From NCBI GenBank assembly GCA_030691805.1, contig JAUYDP010000382.1:1-5331 (forward strand): a stretch of 5,331 nucleotides of DNA, given 5' to 3'. The position numbers and the translations under genes are program-made. The DNA comes from Dehalococcoidia bacterium (GTDB lineage: Bacteria > Chloroflexota > Dehalococcoidia > JAUYDP01). Below the pieces are notes generated by a model, which saw nothing but the letters and a program-made list of their open reading frames with translations, was not told where the DNA came from and did no database searches. Shown piece after piece: positions 1 to 5,198 of the stretch; position 1 is the stretch's first letter; each line of letters begins with the position of its first letter.

Positions 1-86
1 ACCCACCGGCCCCGCGGCTCGCCCGACGGGGGTTGCGCTAGGCGGAGCGGCATCTGGGCGCGCCGAGACAGACAGAAGAGATCACC

Positions 87-260
87 ATGGTGGATACCCT
101 CCGGGAACTGACCAAGCTGCCGGAGAGGCTGGAGGCCCGCCCATCCAATATGGCCGTAACCCGGAGGGGGAAGCCGGTCCTGGCAGTCATGATCTGGGAG
201 GACTACGAGGCCATCCTGGAGACGCTGGAGGTCCTCAGCGACGAGGAGGCAGTATGCTAG
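87..260 (+). CDS. Phd/YefM-type antitoxin, cut short by in-frame amber stop
   Basis: Encodes 57 residues beginning MVDTLRELTK. The stretch VTRRGKPVLAVMIWEDYEAI (about residues 24-43) is the classic Phd/YefM signature: a basic R-x-G-x-P turn, a hydrophobic strand, then a D-Y-E-A helix. These proteins are DNA-binding antitoxins that neutralise a RelE, Doc or PIN-type toxin through a C-terminal tail and repress their own operon. Codon 58 is TAG, but the same frame continues with a typical family tail (next entry), so the protein lacks most of its toxin-binding region. The start ATG is the only one available; a weak AGAAGAG lies about 7 nt upstream. No toxin gene follows: the next gene is rnhA on the opposite strand. 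Family assignment is fairly certain; whether the shortened product is made or works is unknown. Confidence 0.65.
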   Translation: MVDTLRELTKLPERLEARPSNMAVTRRGKPVLAVMIWEDYEAILETLEVLSDEEAVC

Positions 261-335
261 TTGCGCCACGGCATCCGGGAGGTGAAGGAGGGCAAGACTC
301 TCCCCTGGGAGGAGGCCAGGGGCCGGCTGAAAGCG
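261..335 (+). pseudogene. Orphaned C-terminal tail of the Phd/YefM antitoxin
   Basis: Directly after the TAG, in the same frame, the sequence reads LRHGIREVKEGKTLPWEEAR and then GRLKA. This matches the usual end of Phd/YefM antitoxins of this type (a basic and acidic helix, then K-x-G-K-x-x-P-W-E-E-A). The simplest reading is that one C-to-T change turned a CAG glutamine codon into TAG. No stop appears where the family normally ends; the frame runs on to 566 into antisense rnhA, so the original 3' end also seems to be lost. Suppression or readthrough of the amber codon is possible but nothing in the sequence supports it specifically. The end at 335 is approximate. Confidence 0.5.
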
Positions 336-425
336 TTGACCGACAACCCTGAGGCCTCATGCCTGCTCAGCCTGCCGGAGGTAAGTCGCCGGCTGGGCTT
401 ACTTATCCCCAGTGCCTGCGGCCAT

Positions 426-917
426 CTATTTGCCGCCGTATCCTTCGTCGTTGGGCAGACCAGCCCGCTGAGCGGTCTGCATGGCCAGTTGGTCGCAGCG
501 TTCGTTCTCGGGATGCCCGGCGTGCCCCCTGACCCACTTGAACTCGACCGTCTGGTGGTCGCATAGCTTGAGGAGCCTCTCCCATAGATCCGGGTTTAAG
601 GCAGGCTGATTCCTGCCCCTCCTCCACCCGCTGGCGCGCCATTTCTTGGCCCAACCAAGAGTCATGGCCTTTACCAGGTATTCGGAGTCGCTATAGAGCG
701 TGACGCTGCACTTTTCTCTCAGGCTTTCTAGCCCGGCGATGGCCGCGAGCATCTCCATGCGGTTGTTGGTGGTATGGCGGAAGCCCCCTGATAGCTCCTT
801 CTTGTGCTCACCGTACTTGAGTACCACGCCGTAGCCGCCAGGGCCAGGGTTACCGATGCAAGCGCCGTCGGTGTAGATTTCGACGTGCTTTAGTTGCTCC
901 AGGGACACTGAACTCAT
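426..917 (-). CDS. rnhA: Ribonuclease HI
   Basis: This 163-aa protein cleaves the RNA strand of RNA-DNA hybrids in the cytoplasm, removing R-loops and helping clear primers. All family landmarks are present: EIYTDGACIGNPGPGGYG (from residue 13, catalytic D17), the TTNNRMEM motif with catalytic E55, LYSDSEY with D77, and D142 in NERCDQLA; H132 in VRGHAGH is the flexible histidine. The basic handle region (WAKKWRASGWRRGR, about 89-102) is present, as in E. coli-type enzymes, and NPDLW follows. Length is close to the usual ~155 residues. The start is the first ATG in frame; no good Shine-Dalgarno precedes it, and an in-frame GTG three codons in is an alternative. It stands alone; a candidate promoter lies at 1046-1074. 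Confidence 0.96.
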   Translation of the reverse strand: MSSVSLEQLKHVEIYTDGACIGNPGPGGYGVVLKYGEHKKELSGGFRHTTNNRMEMLAAIAGLESLREKCSVTLYSDSEYLVKAMTLGWAKKWRASGWRRGRNQPALNPDLWERLLKLCDHQTVEFKWVRGHAGHPENERCDQLAMQTAQRAGLPNDEGYGGK

Positions 918-931
918 TGACTAGGGGAGAA

Positions 932-957
932 GCTTCTTAACGTCTGGTAAAAGAAGC
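932..957 (-). repeat. Hairpin in the rnhA leader
   Basis: A 7-bp perfect inverted repeat, GCTTCTT (932-938) and AAGAAGC (951-957), with a 12-nt loop, ends 14 nt upstream of the rnhA start codon. If transcribed from the candidate promoter at 1046-1074 it would form just before the weak translation start. No U-tract follows, so it is not a canonical terminator. A role in limiting initiation is conjecture. Confidence 0.3.
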
Positions 958-1040
958 CATGAAACACCCCGAATTTCTTAGATGTTCGCGGATGGGAAAG
1001 GAGTGAGAGGAGGTGTGCCAGGTTCACAGCGGATGGGGGG

Positions 1041-1304
1041 AACGGATTCTCAACGGATAGGCACCTGTTCACAAAGGATTTGCAACTATTATCAGAAGTA
1101 AAGCATCTTCTATGGATAGTGTGCCCAGAATAGGACAAAACGGATATGACAGATGGGAGAAGACCCATGCCTTTGGTCAGCACAGCCCCGGGCCCGCACC
1201 ATCCGTTATCCGTTGTCATCCGTTATCCGCTGGGAATGTGGCTCTGCCTTAGTCCCAGCCCCATACGTTGATCTGGCATCCCCCAAGCCCAAGGCCGATC
1301 CGTT
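1041..1304. repeat. Cluster of seven ATCCGTT/AACGGAT heptamers
   Basis: AACGGAT occurs at 1041-1047, 1052-1058 and 1139-1145, and its complement ATCCGTT at 1201-1207, 1208-1214, 1218-1224 and 1298-1304. A near copy, ATCCGC, follows at 1225-1230. The first two of the right-hand group are exactly head to tail. The two groups form a loose inverted pair: AACGGAT-AT-GACA (1139-1151) faces TGTCATCCGTT (1215-1224 and flanking base). The gap 918-1408 contains no convincing gene, only this array, the leader hairpin and a possible terminator. The array could be operator sites, iterons or a decayed repeat; the sequence alone does not say which. Confidence 0.55.
1046..1074 (-). promoter_or_regulatory. 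Candidate sigma-70 promoter for rnhA, overlapped by heptamer repeats
   Basis: On the minus strand TTGTGA (1069-1074) and GAGAAT (1046-1051) are separated by exactly 17 bp. Each hexamer matches four of six consensus bases. Two copies of AACGGAT/ATCCGTT (1041-1047 and 1052-1058) sit on either side of and partly over the -10 hexamer, where a repressor would act. It points towards rnhA with a leader of about 120 nt. The match is moderate, so this is a suggestion. Confidence 0.25.
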
Positions 1305-1355
1305 TAGATTTGCCACCCCCACGACCCGGCCGCGCTAGTCTCACCCCTCGCATAC

Positions 1356-1370
1356 AAAACTCAGAGTTTT
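1356..1370. terminator. Possible short terminator below the 125-aa gene
   Basis: AAAACTCAGAGTTTT is a perfect 15-nt palindrome centred on position 1363, followed by one more T on the plus strand. It lies about 40 nt beyond the stop of the minus-strand gene ending at 1409. The stem is AT-rich and the loop small, so termination in either direction would be weak. Confidence 0.25.
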
Positions 1371-1408
1371 TCCTTCAGTGCTTCGCCAAAGGCTCCTCAC
1401 CTGTATGG

Positions 1409-1786
1409 TCATGAGATTGGGCTCATCGCTTGCGGGTAGCCTCGGAGGGGTTTATACGCTGGTATACGGCTCTTGACACCTACATAGGTGTGCTTCGTTC
1501 CTGAGAGGTTCTTTATCGTGCCGGGGACCCCTGCCTCTCGCATGACTTTGGCGGCCTTATCTAGGTCCCGTTGCGGAACGATTAGCACTCTCTGAGGCTT
1601 GCCACTCTCTTTCAATCTCTCCGCAGCCTTCCGCAAGTTCCCCGCGTTGCCACCGCGCTCAACCTCAATTGCCCTTACCTTGGTGGCTGCATCCAAGACA
1701 CGGCCGCTCCTTAAACGGACTTCGGTCTTGCCGCTCTGGCCAGCAGCGCTCACCTTGATGGTCTTGTGCGCTTTGCTTTCGGTCAT
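1409..1786 (-). CDS. Hypothetical protein, possible PD-(D/E)XK-like core
   Basis: A 125-aa protein that I do not recognise. Residues 22-43 read as two strands, EVRLRSGRVLDAAT then VRAIEVERG, giving D32-x8-E41-V-E43. This resembles the D...E-x-K/E metal-binding core of restriction-endonuclease-like folds. A basic amphipathic helix (about 50-62), a hydrophobic strand (RVLIVPQRDL, 66-75), another helix and a glycine-rich, basic tail follow. No signal peptide or membrane segment is seen. The start is well supported: GAGGAG (1794-1799) lies 7 nt before the ATG. The gene begins only 55 bp from the displaced tRNA-Ala end at 1842, so before the element inserted it would have been directly downstream of tRNA-Ala. 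The nuclease idea is inference from pattern only. Confidence 0.6.
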   Translation of the reverse strand: MTESKAHKTIKVSAAGQSGKTEVRLRSGRVLDAATKVRAIEVERGGNAGNLRKAAERLKESGKPQRVLIVPQRDLDKAAKVMREAGVPGTIKNLSGTKHTYVGVKSRIPAYKPLRGYPQAMSPIS

Positions 1787-1841
1787 CCCAAGACTCCTCG
1801 TGTATCCAGAAGCGGCCTTACCATTCGGCCATGCGTTTCTC

Positions 1842-1858
1842 TGGTGGAGCTGAGGGGA
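1842..1858 (+). repeat. Displaced att core, copy of tRNA-Ala 3' end
   Basis: TGGTGGAGCTGAGGGGA equals, on the minus strand, tRNA-Ala nucleotides 60-76: the 3' strand of the T stem, the 3' acceptor strand, the discriminator base and CCA. The similarity stops abruptly after position 1858, where the tRNA continues TTCGAA and this copy continues CGATAT. No other tRNA part is attached, so this is an attachment-site half and not a tRNA gene. Confidence 0.8.
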
Positions 1859-1872
1859 CGATATTAAGAACT
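1858..1872 (+). repeat. Left inner inverted repeat of the element
   Basis: ACGATATTAAGAACT is the exact reverse complement of 4508-4522. It abuts the displaced att core (one base shared). In the predicted circular form the two copies would flank the core symmetrically, 22 bp apart. Likely recombinase or accessory-factor sites, by analogy with other attP regions. Confidence 0.75.
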
Positions 1873-2021
1873 TTCAGCCTGGCCTTCAGCCTCTAGCCCC
1901 TAGCCCTTCTTGACTTCCCTAAGGAAGGCCCATGCGTTCTTGTATCTGCTATTCAGGTGTTCTCCTTTACCCTCTATTTTACACCTTTCAATTCATTCGA
2001 CTTTACAGATGGTGAACTTGA

Positions 2022-3947
2022 TTAGAACCCTAGGTTTGAGCGCCACTGGTTTCCAGACAACGCCATAAGTGCCTGTGCGCCAATCTCACTCATGAAAGGG
2101 CTGGCCTGAAGAACTGCACTACCACCGCGGCGGCGGGCGACCACGAGGCCCATTTGCATGGCATCACCATACGGCGCGCTTGCTGCGCTGCTCAAAACTA
2201 ACGTGTGAGCGGTTCGTGTGATGGCTACATAGAACAGGCGTCGCTGTTCCTCGATTGCTTGTTGCTGTGCTGTTGAAGAGAGGCCAGCCCTAAGTGTGGG
2301 CAGCGCACCAGCGACACAACCTGAAACTACGACGCATTTCGCAGTTAAGCCCTTTGACTTGTGCAGACTCATAACACGGATCACATCGTCTCGCTCGCCA
2401 GGAAGTTCTGGTTGGATAATAGTACTAACAAGTTCATCCAGAATCTGAGCGGGAGACTGCGCCGTGCCTACTACCATCAACGCAATGCCCCGTATATCGG
2501 CGCAGTCAGGGTTGCCGGGCGGCCACAACATATCAATTAGTGCTGCTTCAGTCATCCCAGCAAGGGGCGCTAATCTTTCGGACAGGTCCGCATACCGCTG
2601 CACAAGGTCCGACGTATGTGGTGGTGCTTGCACTGAACCCGCAGCTATCCTATCAAGCAACTCTCGAGGACTGATTCCGCTGGCTTCAGCAGCTTGCCAG
2701 ATACGTTGATATGCCGTGGTTCGCCAATTATTATGGTCAAGGCCAAGCCAAGTCCTTAGAGCCGGTCGGTCATCAGGGCGAACGAGTAGCGTCAAGAGGC
2801 AAAACCCCTCTTTTGCAGTCAACTTTTTAAGGCATTCTTCCGTGAAGAAGCTCTGGGCCGCGTGGCCTAATCTAACTAATTCGTCTCGTATGGCATATCC
2901 GATAAAGCGCCTTGTTGATAAGACAAGCACTTCACCAGGCTTAACCCCAGCGTGATTCGCAAGATACCAATCTATGAAAGCTGCTATGCAAGTAATCTCG
3001 TCCTGGATGGAGTTGTGTTGGACGATGTACACTTCGCCAGGACCGTTCTTGGCTACTGGCCTGATCGTGCTGGGACGTTGAGGGTGGTTGTGTAGGATCA
3101 GGGAATTTGCCATATGGACGACTTGAGTAGGACATCGTATGCAGTCATGCAGCGGCACATCGTGAGTGTTCGGGTATGTCTGGTGGAATTGCACGATGCC
3201 ATCTGGGCGAGCATGACGTAGAACTGTATAAATGGATTGATCTTCATCCCCAATGACCGTTAGAGTGCCCCGCTGTGCCAGGGCATCGATAAGAACTTGG
3301 TCGGCTCGGTTCAGGTCCTGGTATTCGTCAGCAAGCACATGGGCGTAGCTCGGAACTTCCAGAGACGCTGGGTTCTGCAAAATGTAGTCAAGCGCCCGGG
3401 GCGGTAGTTCGCCAATTAGCATAGCCCTGTGGTGCGTCAGCCAATGCAACAGTTCCCGATGAAAGTGTTGCTGCACAGGGTTTTGGGGCCAACCCGGTTG
3501 ATGGTGTTGGAGGGTAGCCCAATATGCTTCAAAGGCTTTGAGAAGCTCGCTGGCTGCTCTCTTGCCTCCGAAGTTCGTAGCTAAGTCTGTGACCATACAA
3601 TCGACTTCAAAGCCAATCAAAGGACGGGCCACCCGATTTATAGCTTGAAATACGGCATTCTTATTGAGCAAAGCAAAACATAATGAATGAAGAGTCGAAG
3701 CTATGACTCGGTCTGCGCCAGGAGTACCCAATAATTTTAGCTGATAGACCAAGTCATTGGCGGCGGTTCGAGTGAAAGAGACAGCCAAGATTGAAGAAGG
3801 TGAAACACCGGATTCAAGGAGTCTTGCGATCCTGCGCATGAGCGCAGAGGTCTTACCCGTTCCAGGCCCTGCCATCACCCGGAGGGGGCTTCCTGGGTAG
3901 GCCGCGATGTCCAGGTAGGGGCTTACAAGCCCTGTATTCCATGCCAT
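2022..3947 (-). CDS. UvrD/Rep-family SF1A DNA helicase
   Basis: A 641-aa ATP-dependent 3'-5' helicase by family, shorter than UvrD or PcrA (~720 aa). Motifs in order: I/Walker A AGPGTGKT (26-33); Ia VSFTRTAAND (56-65); Ib STLHSL (84-89); II DEYQD (207-211); III VIGDEDQSIY (231-240); a divergent IV, HDCIRCPTQ (267-275), in place of the usual NYRS; V SLHKSKGL (527-534), with T in place of the usual E after GL; VI EEQRRLFYVAITR (566-578). No nuclease or zinc domain is seen. The canonical Q motif is missing: the N-terminus has WNTGL instead. The ATG at 3947 has no clear ribosome binding site. The frame is open for 34 more codons upstream but contains no ATG, GTG or TTG. The gene follows the truncated ATPase-like gene by 49 nt, so the two are probably co-transcribed. 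Its role may be defence or element maintenance; that is inference. Confidence 0.92.
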   Translation of the reverse strand: MAWNTGLVSPYLDIAAYPGSPLRVMAGPGTGKTSALMRRIARLLESGVSPSSILAVSFTRTAANDLVYQLKLLGTPGADRVIASTLHSLCFALLNKNAVFQAINRVARPLIGFEVDCMVTDLATNFGGKRAASELLKAFEAYWATLQHHQPGWPQNPVQQHFHRELLHWLTHHRAMLIGELPPRALDYILQNPASLEVPSYAHVLADEYQDLNRADQVLIDALAQRGTLTVIGDEDQSIYTVLRHARPDGIVQFHQTYPNTHDVPLHDCIRCPTQVVHMANSLILHNHPQRPSTIRPVAKNGPGEVYIVQHNSIQDEITCIAAFIDWYLANHAGVKPGEVLVLSTRRFIGYAIRDELVRLGHAAQSFFTEECLKKLTAKEGFCLLTLLVRPDDRPALRTWLGLDHNNWRTTAYQRIWQAAEASGISPRELLDRIAAGSVQAPPHTSDLVQRYADLSERLAPLAGMTEAALIDMLWPPGNPDCADIRGIALMVVGTAQSPAQILDELVSTIIQPELPGERDDVIRVMSLHKSKGLTAKCVVVSGCVAGALPTLRAGLSSTAQQQAIEEQRRLFYVAITRTAHTLVLSSAASAPYGDAMQMGLVVARRRGGSAVLQASPFMSEIGAQALMALSGNQWRSNLGF

Positions 3948-3996
3948 TTTCTTGAGTCCATTCGAAGATAGATCTCCCTCAGCTAACTCAGTCAGT

Positions 3997-4326
3997 TCAT
4001 CCGCCTGTGGGAGATTGAACGGACTGTAAAAATACCCGCCCCTTGCGGCTCAACGCGATTGCCGAAGAGAGGCCGCAGGCGAATCTCCTGGTTCCGCCGG
4101 CACCAGCAAAGATATAAGTGCCTTGAGCCCTTTTGCCCGATAGCCTCTCAGCTATTGCCTTTAGTGCCTGGGAAAGCGGGCGTGCCGGGTAAGTGATAGA
4201 AAGGATGCGATCCGCTGAGGCTTCCGGTTTAGAAGGATTGTTTACATTGTATGGCTTGACTATTCCAAAGACTTCGCCCTTTTGGGATTCGTCGGAGAGC
4301 AAAGCCACTTCGCTTATGGTTGGCAT
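3997..4326 (-). CDS. Truncated ATPase-like protein, DUF499/PglY-like N-terminus
   Basis: Encodes 109 residues from MPTISEVALL. The ATG at 4326 is chosen over one 20 codons upstream because a strong GGAGG (4332-4336) lies 5 nt before it. Residues 38-79 (SADRILSITYPARP, a helix ALKAIAERLSGKRAQGT, then YIFAGAGGT) resemble the N-termini of large DUF499/PglY-type ATPases, where a [T/F]-Y/F-P-T motif and an R-L-x-G helix precede a P-loop ending GTGKSH. Here GAGGT (75-79) is followed by RRFACG, so the Walker A lysine is absent, and the protein stops 30 residues later where relatives exceed 900. The most likely reading is a deletion or frameshift remnant; a genuine small protein is possible. It sits 49 nt upstream of the helicase on the same strand. 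Family similarity is from memory of the pattern, not a search. Confidence 0.5.
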   Translation of the reverse strand: MPTISEVALLSDESQKGEVFGIVKPYNVNNPSKPEASADRILSITYPARPLSQALKAIAERLSGKRAQGTYIFAGAGGTRRFACGLSSAIALSRKGRVFLQSVQSPTGG

Positions 4327-4507
4327 GCTTACCTCCCTCCCCCAACCGATGGTGCAGTTTTTGGGGCAGCCCCTTGACACGCTCAATCGCAGAGCAGAGG
4401 GCCTTCATCCGCAGCTTCGTAAAAGAGGTCAAAGTAACAGGCAAGGAAGTCCTCTTAATATACACAATACCCCTGCCGCCGTAGGGGATAACTCAGGAGC
4501 GGGCAGG

Positions 4508-4522
4508 AGTTCTTAATATCGT
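4508..4522 (-). repeat. Right inner inverted repeat of the element
   Basis: AGTTCTTAATATCGT is the exact reverse complement of 1858-1872 and lies 6 bp from the CCA end of tRNA-Ala. Its inner part, TCTTAATAT, recurs in the same orientation at 4453-4461. That could be a further arm-type site in the same attachment region. Confidence 0.75.
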
Positions 4523-4528
4523 CTACGA

Positions 4529-4604
<76 letters not shown>

Positions 4605-4614
4605 ACTAAATGCT

Positions 4615-4643
4615 ATTCTACCAAAAAGCCGGGGCCGCAACAA
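4615..4643 (-). promoter_or_regulatory. Sigma-70-type promoter of tRNA-Ala
   Basis: On the minus strand TTGTTG (4638-4643) and TAGAAT (4615-4620) are separated by exactly 17 bp, and the -10 matches five of six consensus bases. The -10 ends 10 nt before the tRNA 5' end, leaving a very short leader. A 7-bp inverted repeat, CCAAAAA (4621-4627) and TTTTTGG (4647-4653), surrounds the spacer and -35; it may be the weak terminator of the 58-aa gene just upstream. Confidence 0.5.
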
Positions 4644-4656
4644 GTGTTTTTGGCGG

Positions 4657-4833
4657 TCATTCTGCCTCAGGGCAGACGTCCTGGACATAGCTCAGATGGT
4701 CCAGCGCCAGGTGGCAGTAAGCCTCCATATGCTTCAGGGCCATGGCCAGCGCGGGGACGGGGGTAGAATCCTCTATCGCTCGAATGTCTTCCTCGATCCG
4801 GAGCAATCGCTCCAGTATCCTGTCTGTATCCAT
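4657..4833 (-). CDS. Small helical hypothetical protein (58 aa)
   Basis: Begins MDTDRILERLLRIEEDIRAI and ends in QDVCPEAE. The first 21 residues form a charged heptad-like helix suited to coiled-coil contact. A proline-containing turn (DSTPVP) follows, then a second helix with MALKHMEAYCHLALDHLSYV. The protein is acidic, with no membrane segment or signal; two cysteines (C40, C54) are not in a metal motif. I do not recognise the family. The start is strongly supported by GGAGGAGG within 4835-4844, just before the ATG. It ends 52 bp before tRNA-Ala on the same strand. Coding status is likely from the ribosome binding site and the protein-like composition; function is unknown. Confidence 0.6.
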   Translation of the reverse strand: MDTDRILERLLRIEEDIRAIEDSTPVPALAMALKHMEAYCHLALDHLSYVQDVCPEAE

Positions 4834-4998
4834 GCCTCCTCCTCAAATCAAAAGTCATCAGCGGTCAGCCCCTACCTCTCTACCATGAAGTTACTGACCT
4901 CTGCATAAATGGCAAAGGCCCAACACGGGATGATTTCAGGAATCCGGCAACGCGATGGCCGGCAGATGCCCCGGATGGGCCTGGGGCAACCACGCCCC

Positions 4999-5198
4999 GG
5001 GCTAAAGCCCTGTGTTTTACCCACATCTCATCAAGGACATGCCTTGAATTGCCCACCATCTATAGGGGCGAAGCAATTGCCGACCATGCTTGGACTACAG
5101 GAACCAGGTTGAATGGCACGTGCTTCGCCCCTACCCCCATTGCCAGCTTCAATCCCATACCAAAGGAAATGTGGGTAAAACACATGGCTAAAGCCATG
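4999..5198. repeat. Nested palindromic (MITE-like) repeat element
   Basis: Outer arms TGTGTTTTACCCACAT (5011-5026) and ATGTGGGTAAAACACA (5169-5184) are exact 16-bp inverted repeats. Inner arms TAGGGGCGAAGCA (5063-5075) and TGCTTCGCCCCTA (5121-5133) are exact over 13 bp. The distance from outer to inner arm is nearly equal on both sides (36 and 35 nt). Each outer arm is bordered by its own hairpin around GGCTAAAGCC: GGGCT-AA-AGCCC (4999-5010) and CATGGCT-AA-AGCCATG (5183-5198). Another hairpin, TCAAGG-ACATG-CCTTGA, is at 5031-5047. No transposase is present. This looks like an interspersed non-autonomous or REP-type repeat. I see nothing else in the stretch 4844-4998. Confidence 0.65.

Larger units (their letters stand above)
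1842..4528. mobile_element. Compact integrated element at tRNA-Ala(GGC), no integrase seen
   Basis: The element is bounded by a 17-bp direct repeat: TGGTGGAGCTGAGGGGA at 1842-1858 and again as the 3' end of tRNA-Ala at 4529-4545. A perfect 15-bp inverted repeat lies at the two inner edges (1858-1872 and 4508-4522). This is the layout left by tyrosine-recombinase elements, which insert into a tRNA 3' end and restore it. About 2.7 kb lies between the repeats, with a UvrD/Rep-type helicase and a truncated ATPase-like gene, both on the minus strand. No recombinase, excisionase or replication gene is recognisable, so it is either a remnant or an element moved in trans. Boundaries are seen directly; the mechanism is inferred. 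Confidence 0.75.

Noticed and set aside
261..566. Plus-strand ORF starting at TTG after the amber codon
   Set aside because: Only its first ~25 codons match an antitoxin tail; the rest is antisense to rnhA, so it is not a separate gene.
914..1219. Minus-strand 101-codon ORF upstream of rnhA
   Set aside because: Low-complexity, Ser/Phe/His-rich sequence with no recognisable domain; it covers the heptamer repeats and the rnhA leader, and lacks a good ribosome binding site.
1153..1338. Plus-strand 61-codon ORF
   Set aside because: Composition reflects the repeats and GC-rich spacer; there is no ribosome binding site or protein-like pattern.
1599..1853. Plus-strand 84-codon ORF with hydrophobic stretches
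   Set aside because: It is antisense to the 125-aa gene, which has a strong ribosome binding site; the hydrophobicity comes from the complementary codons.
4229..4465. Minus-strand 78-codon ORF with GTG start between tRNA-Ala and the ATPase-like gene
   Set aside because: A weak AGGGG lies upstream, but most of the frame overlaps the better-supported ORF starting at 4326 and shows no family pattern.
4470..4487. CCCCT...AGGGG hairpin downstream of tRNA-Ala as a terminator
   Set aside because: Only a 5-bp stem and no T-tract on either strand.
4909..5112. Plus-strand 67-codon ORF
   Set aside because: No ribosome binding site, and it runs into the palindromic repeat; the translation looks random.
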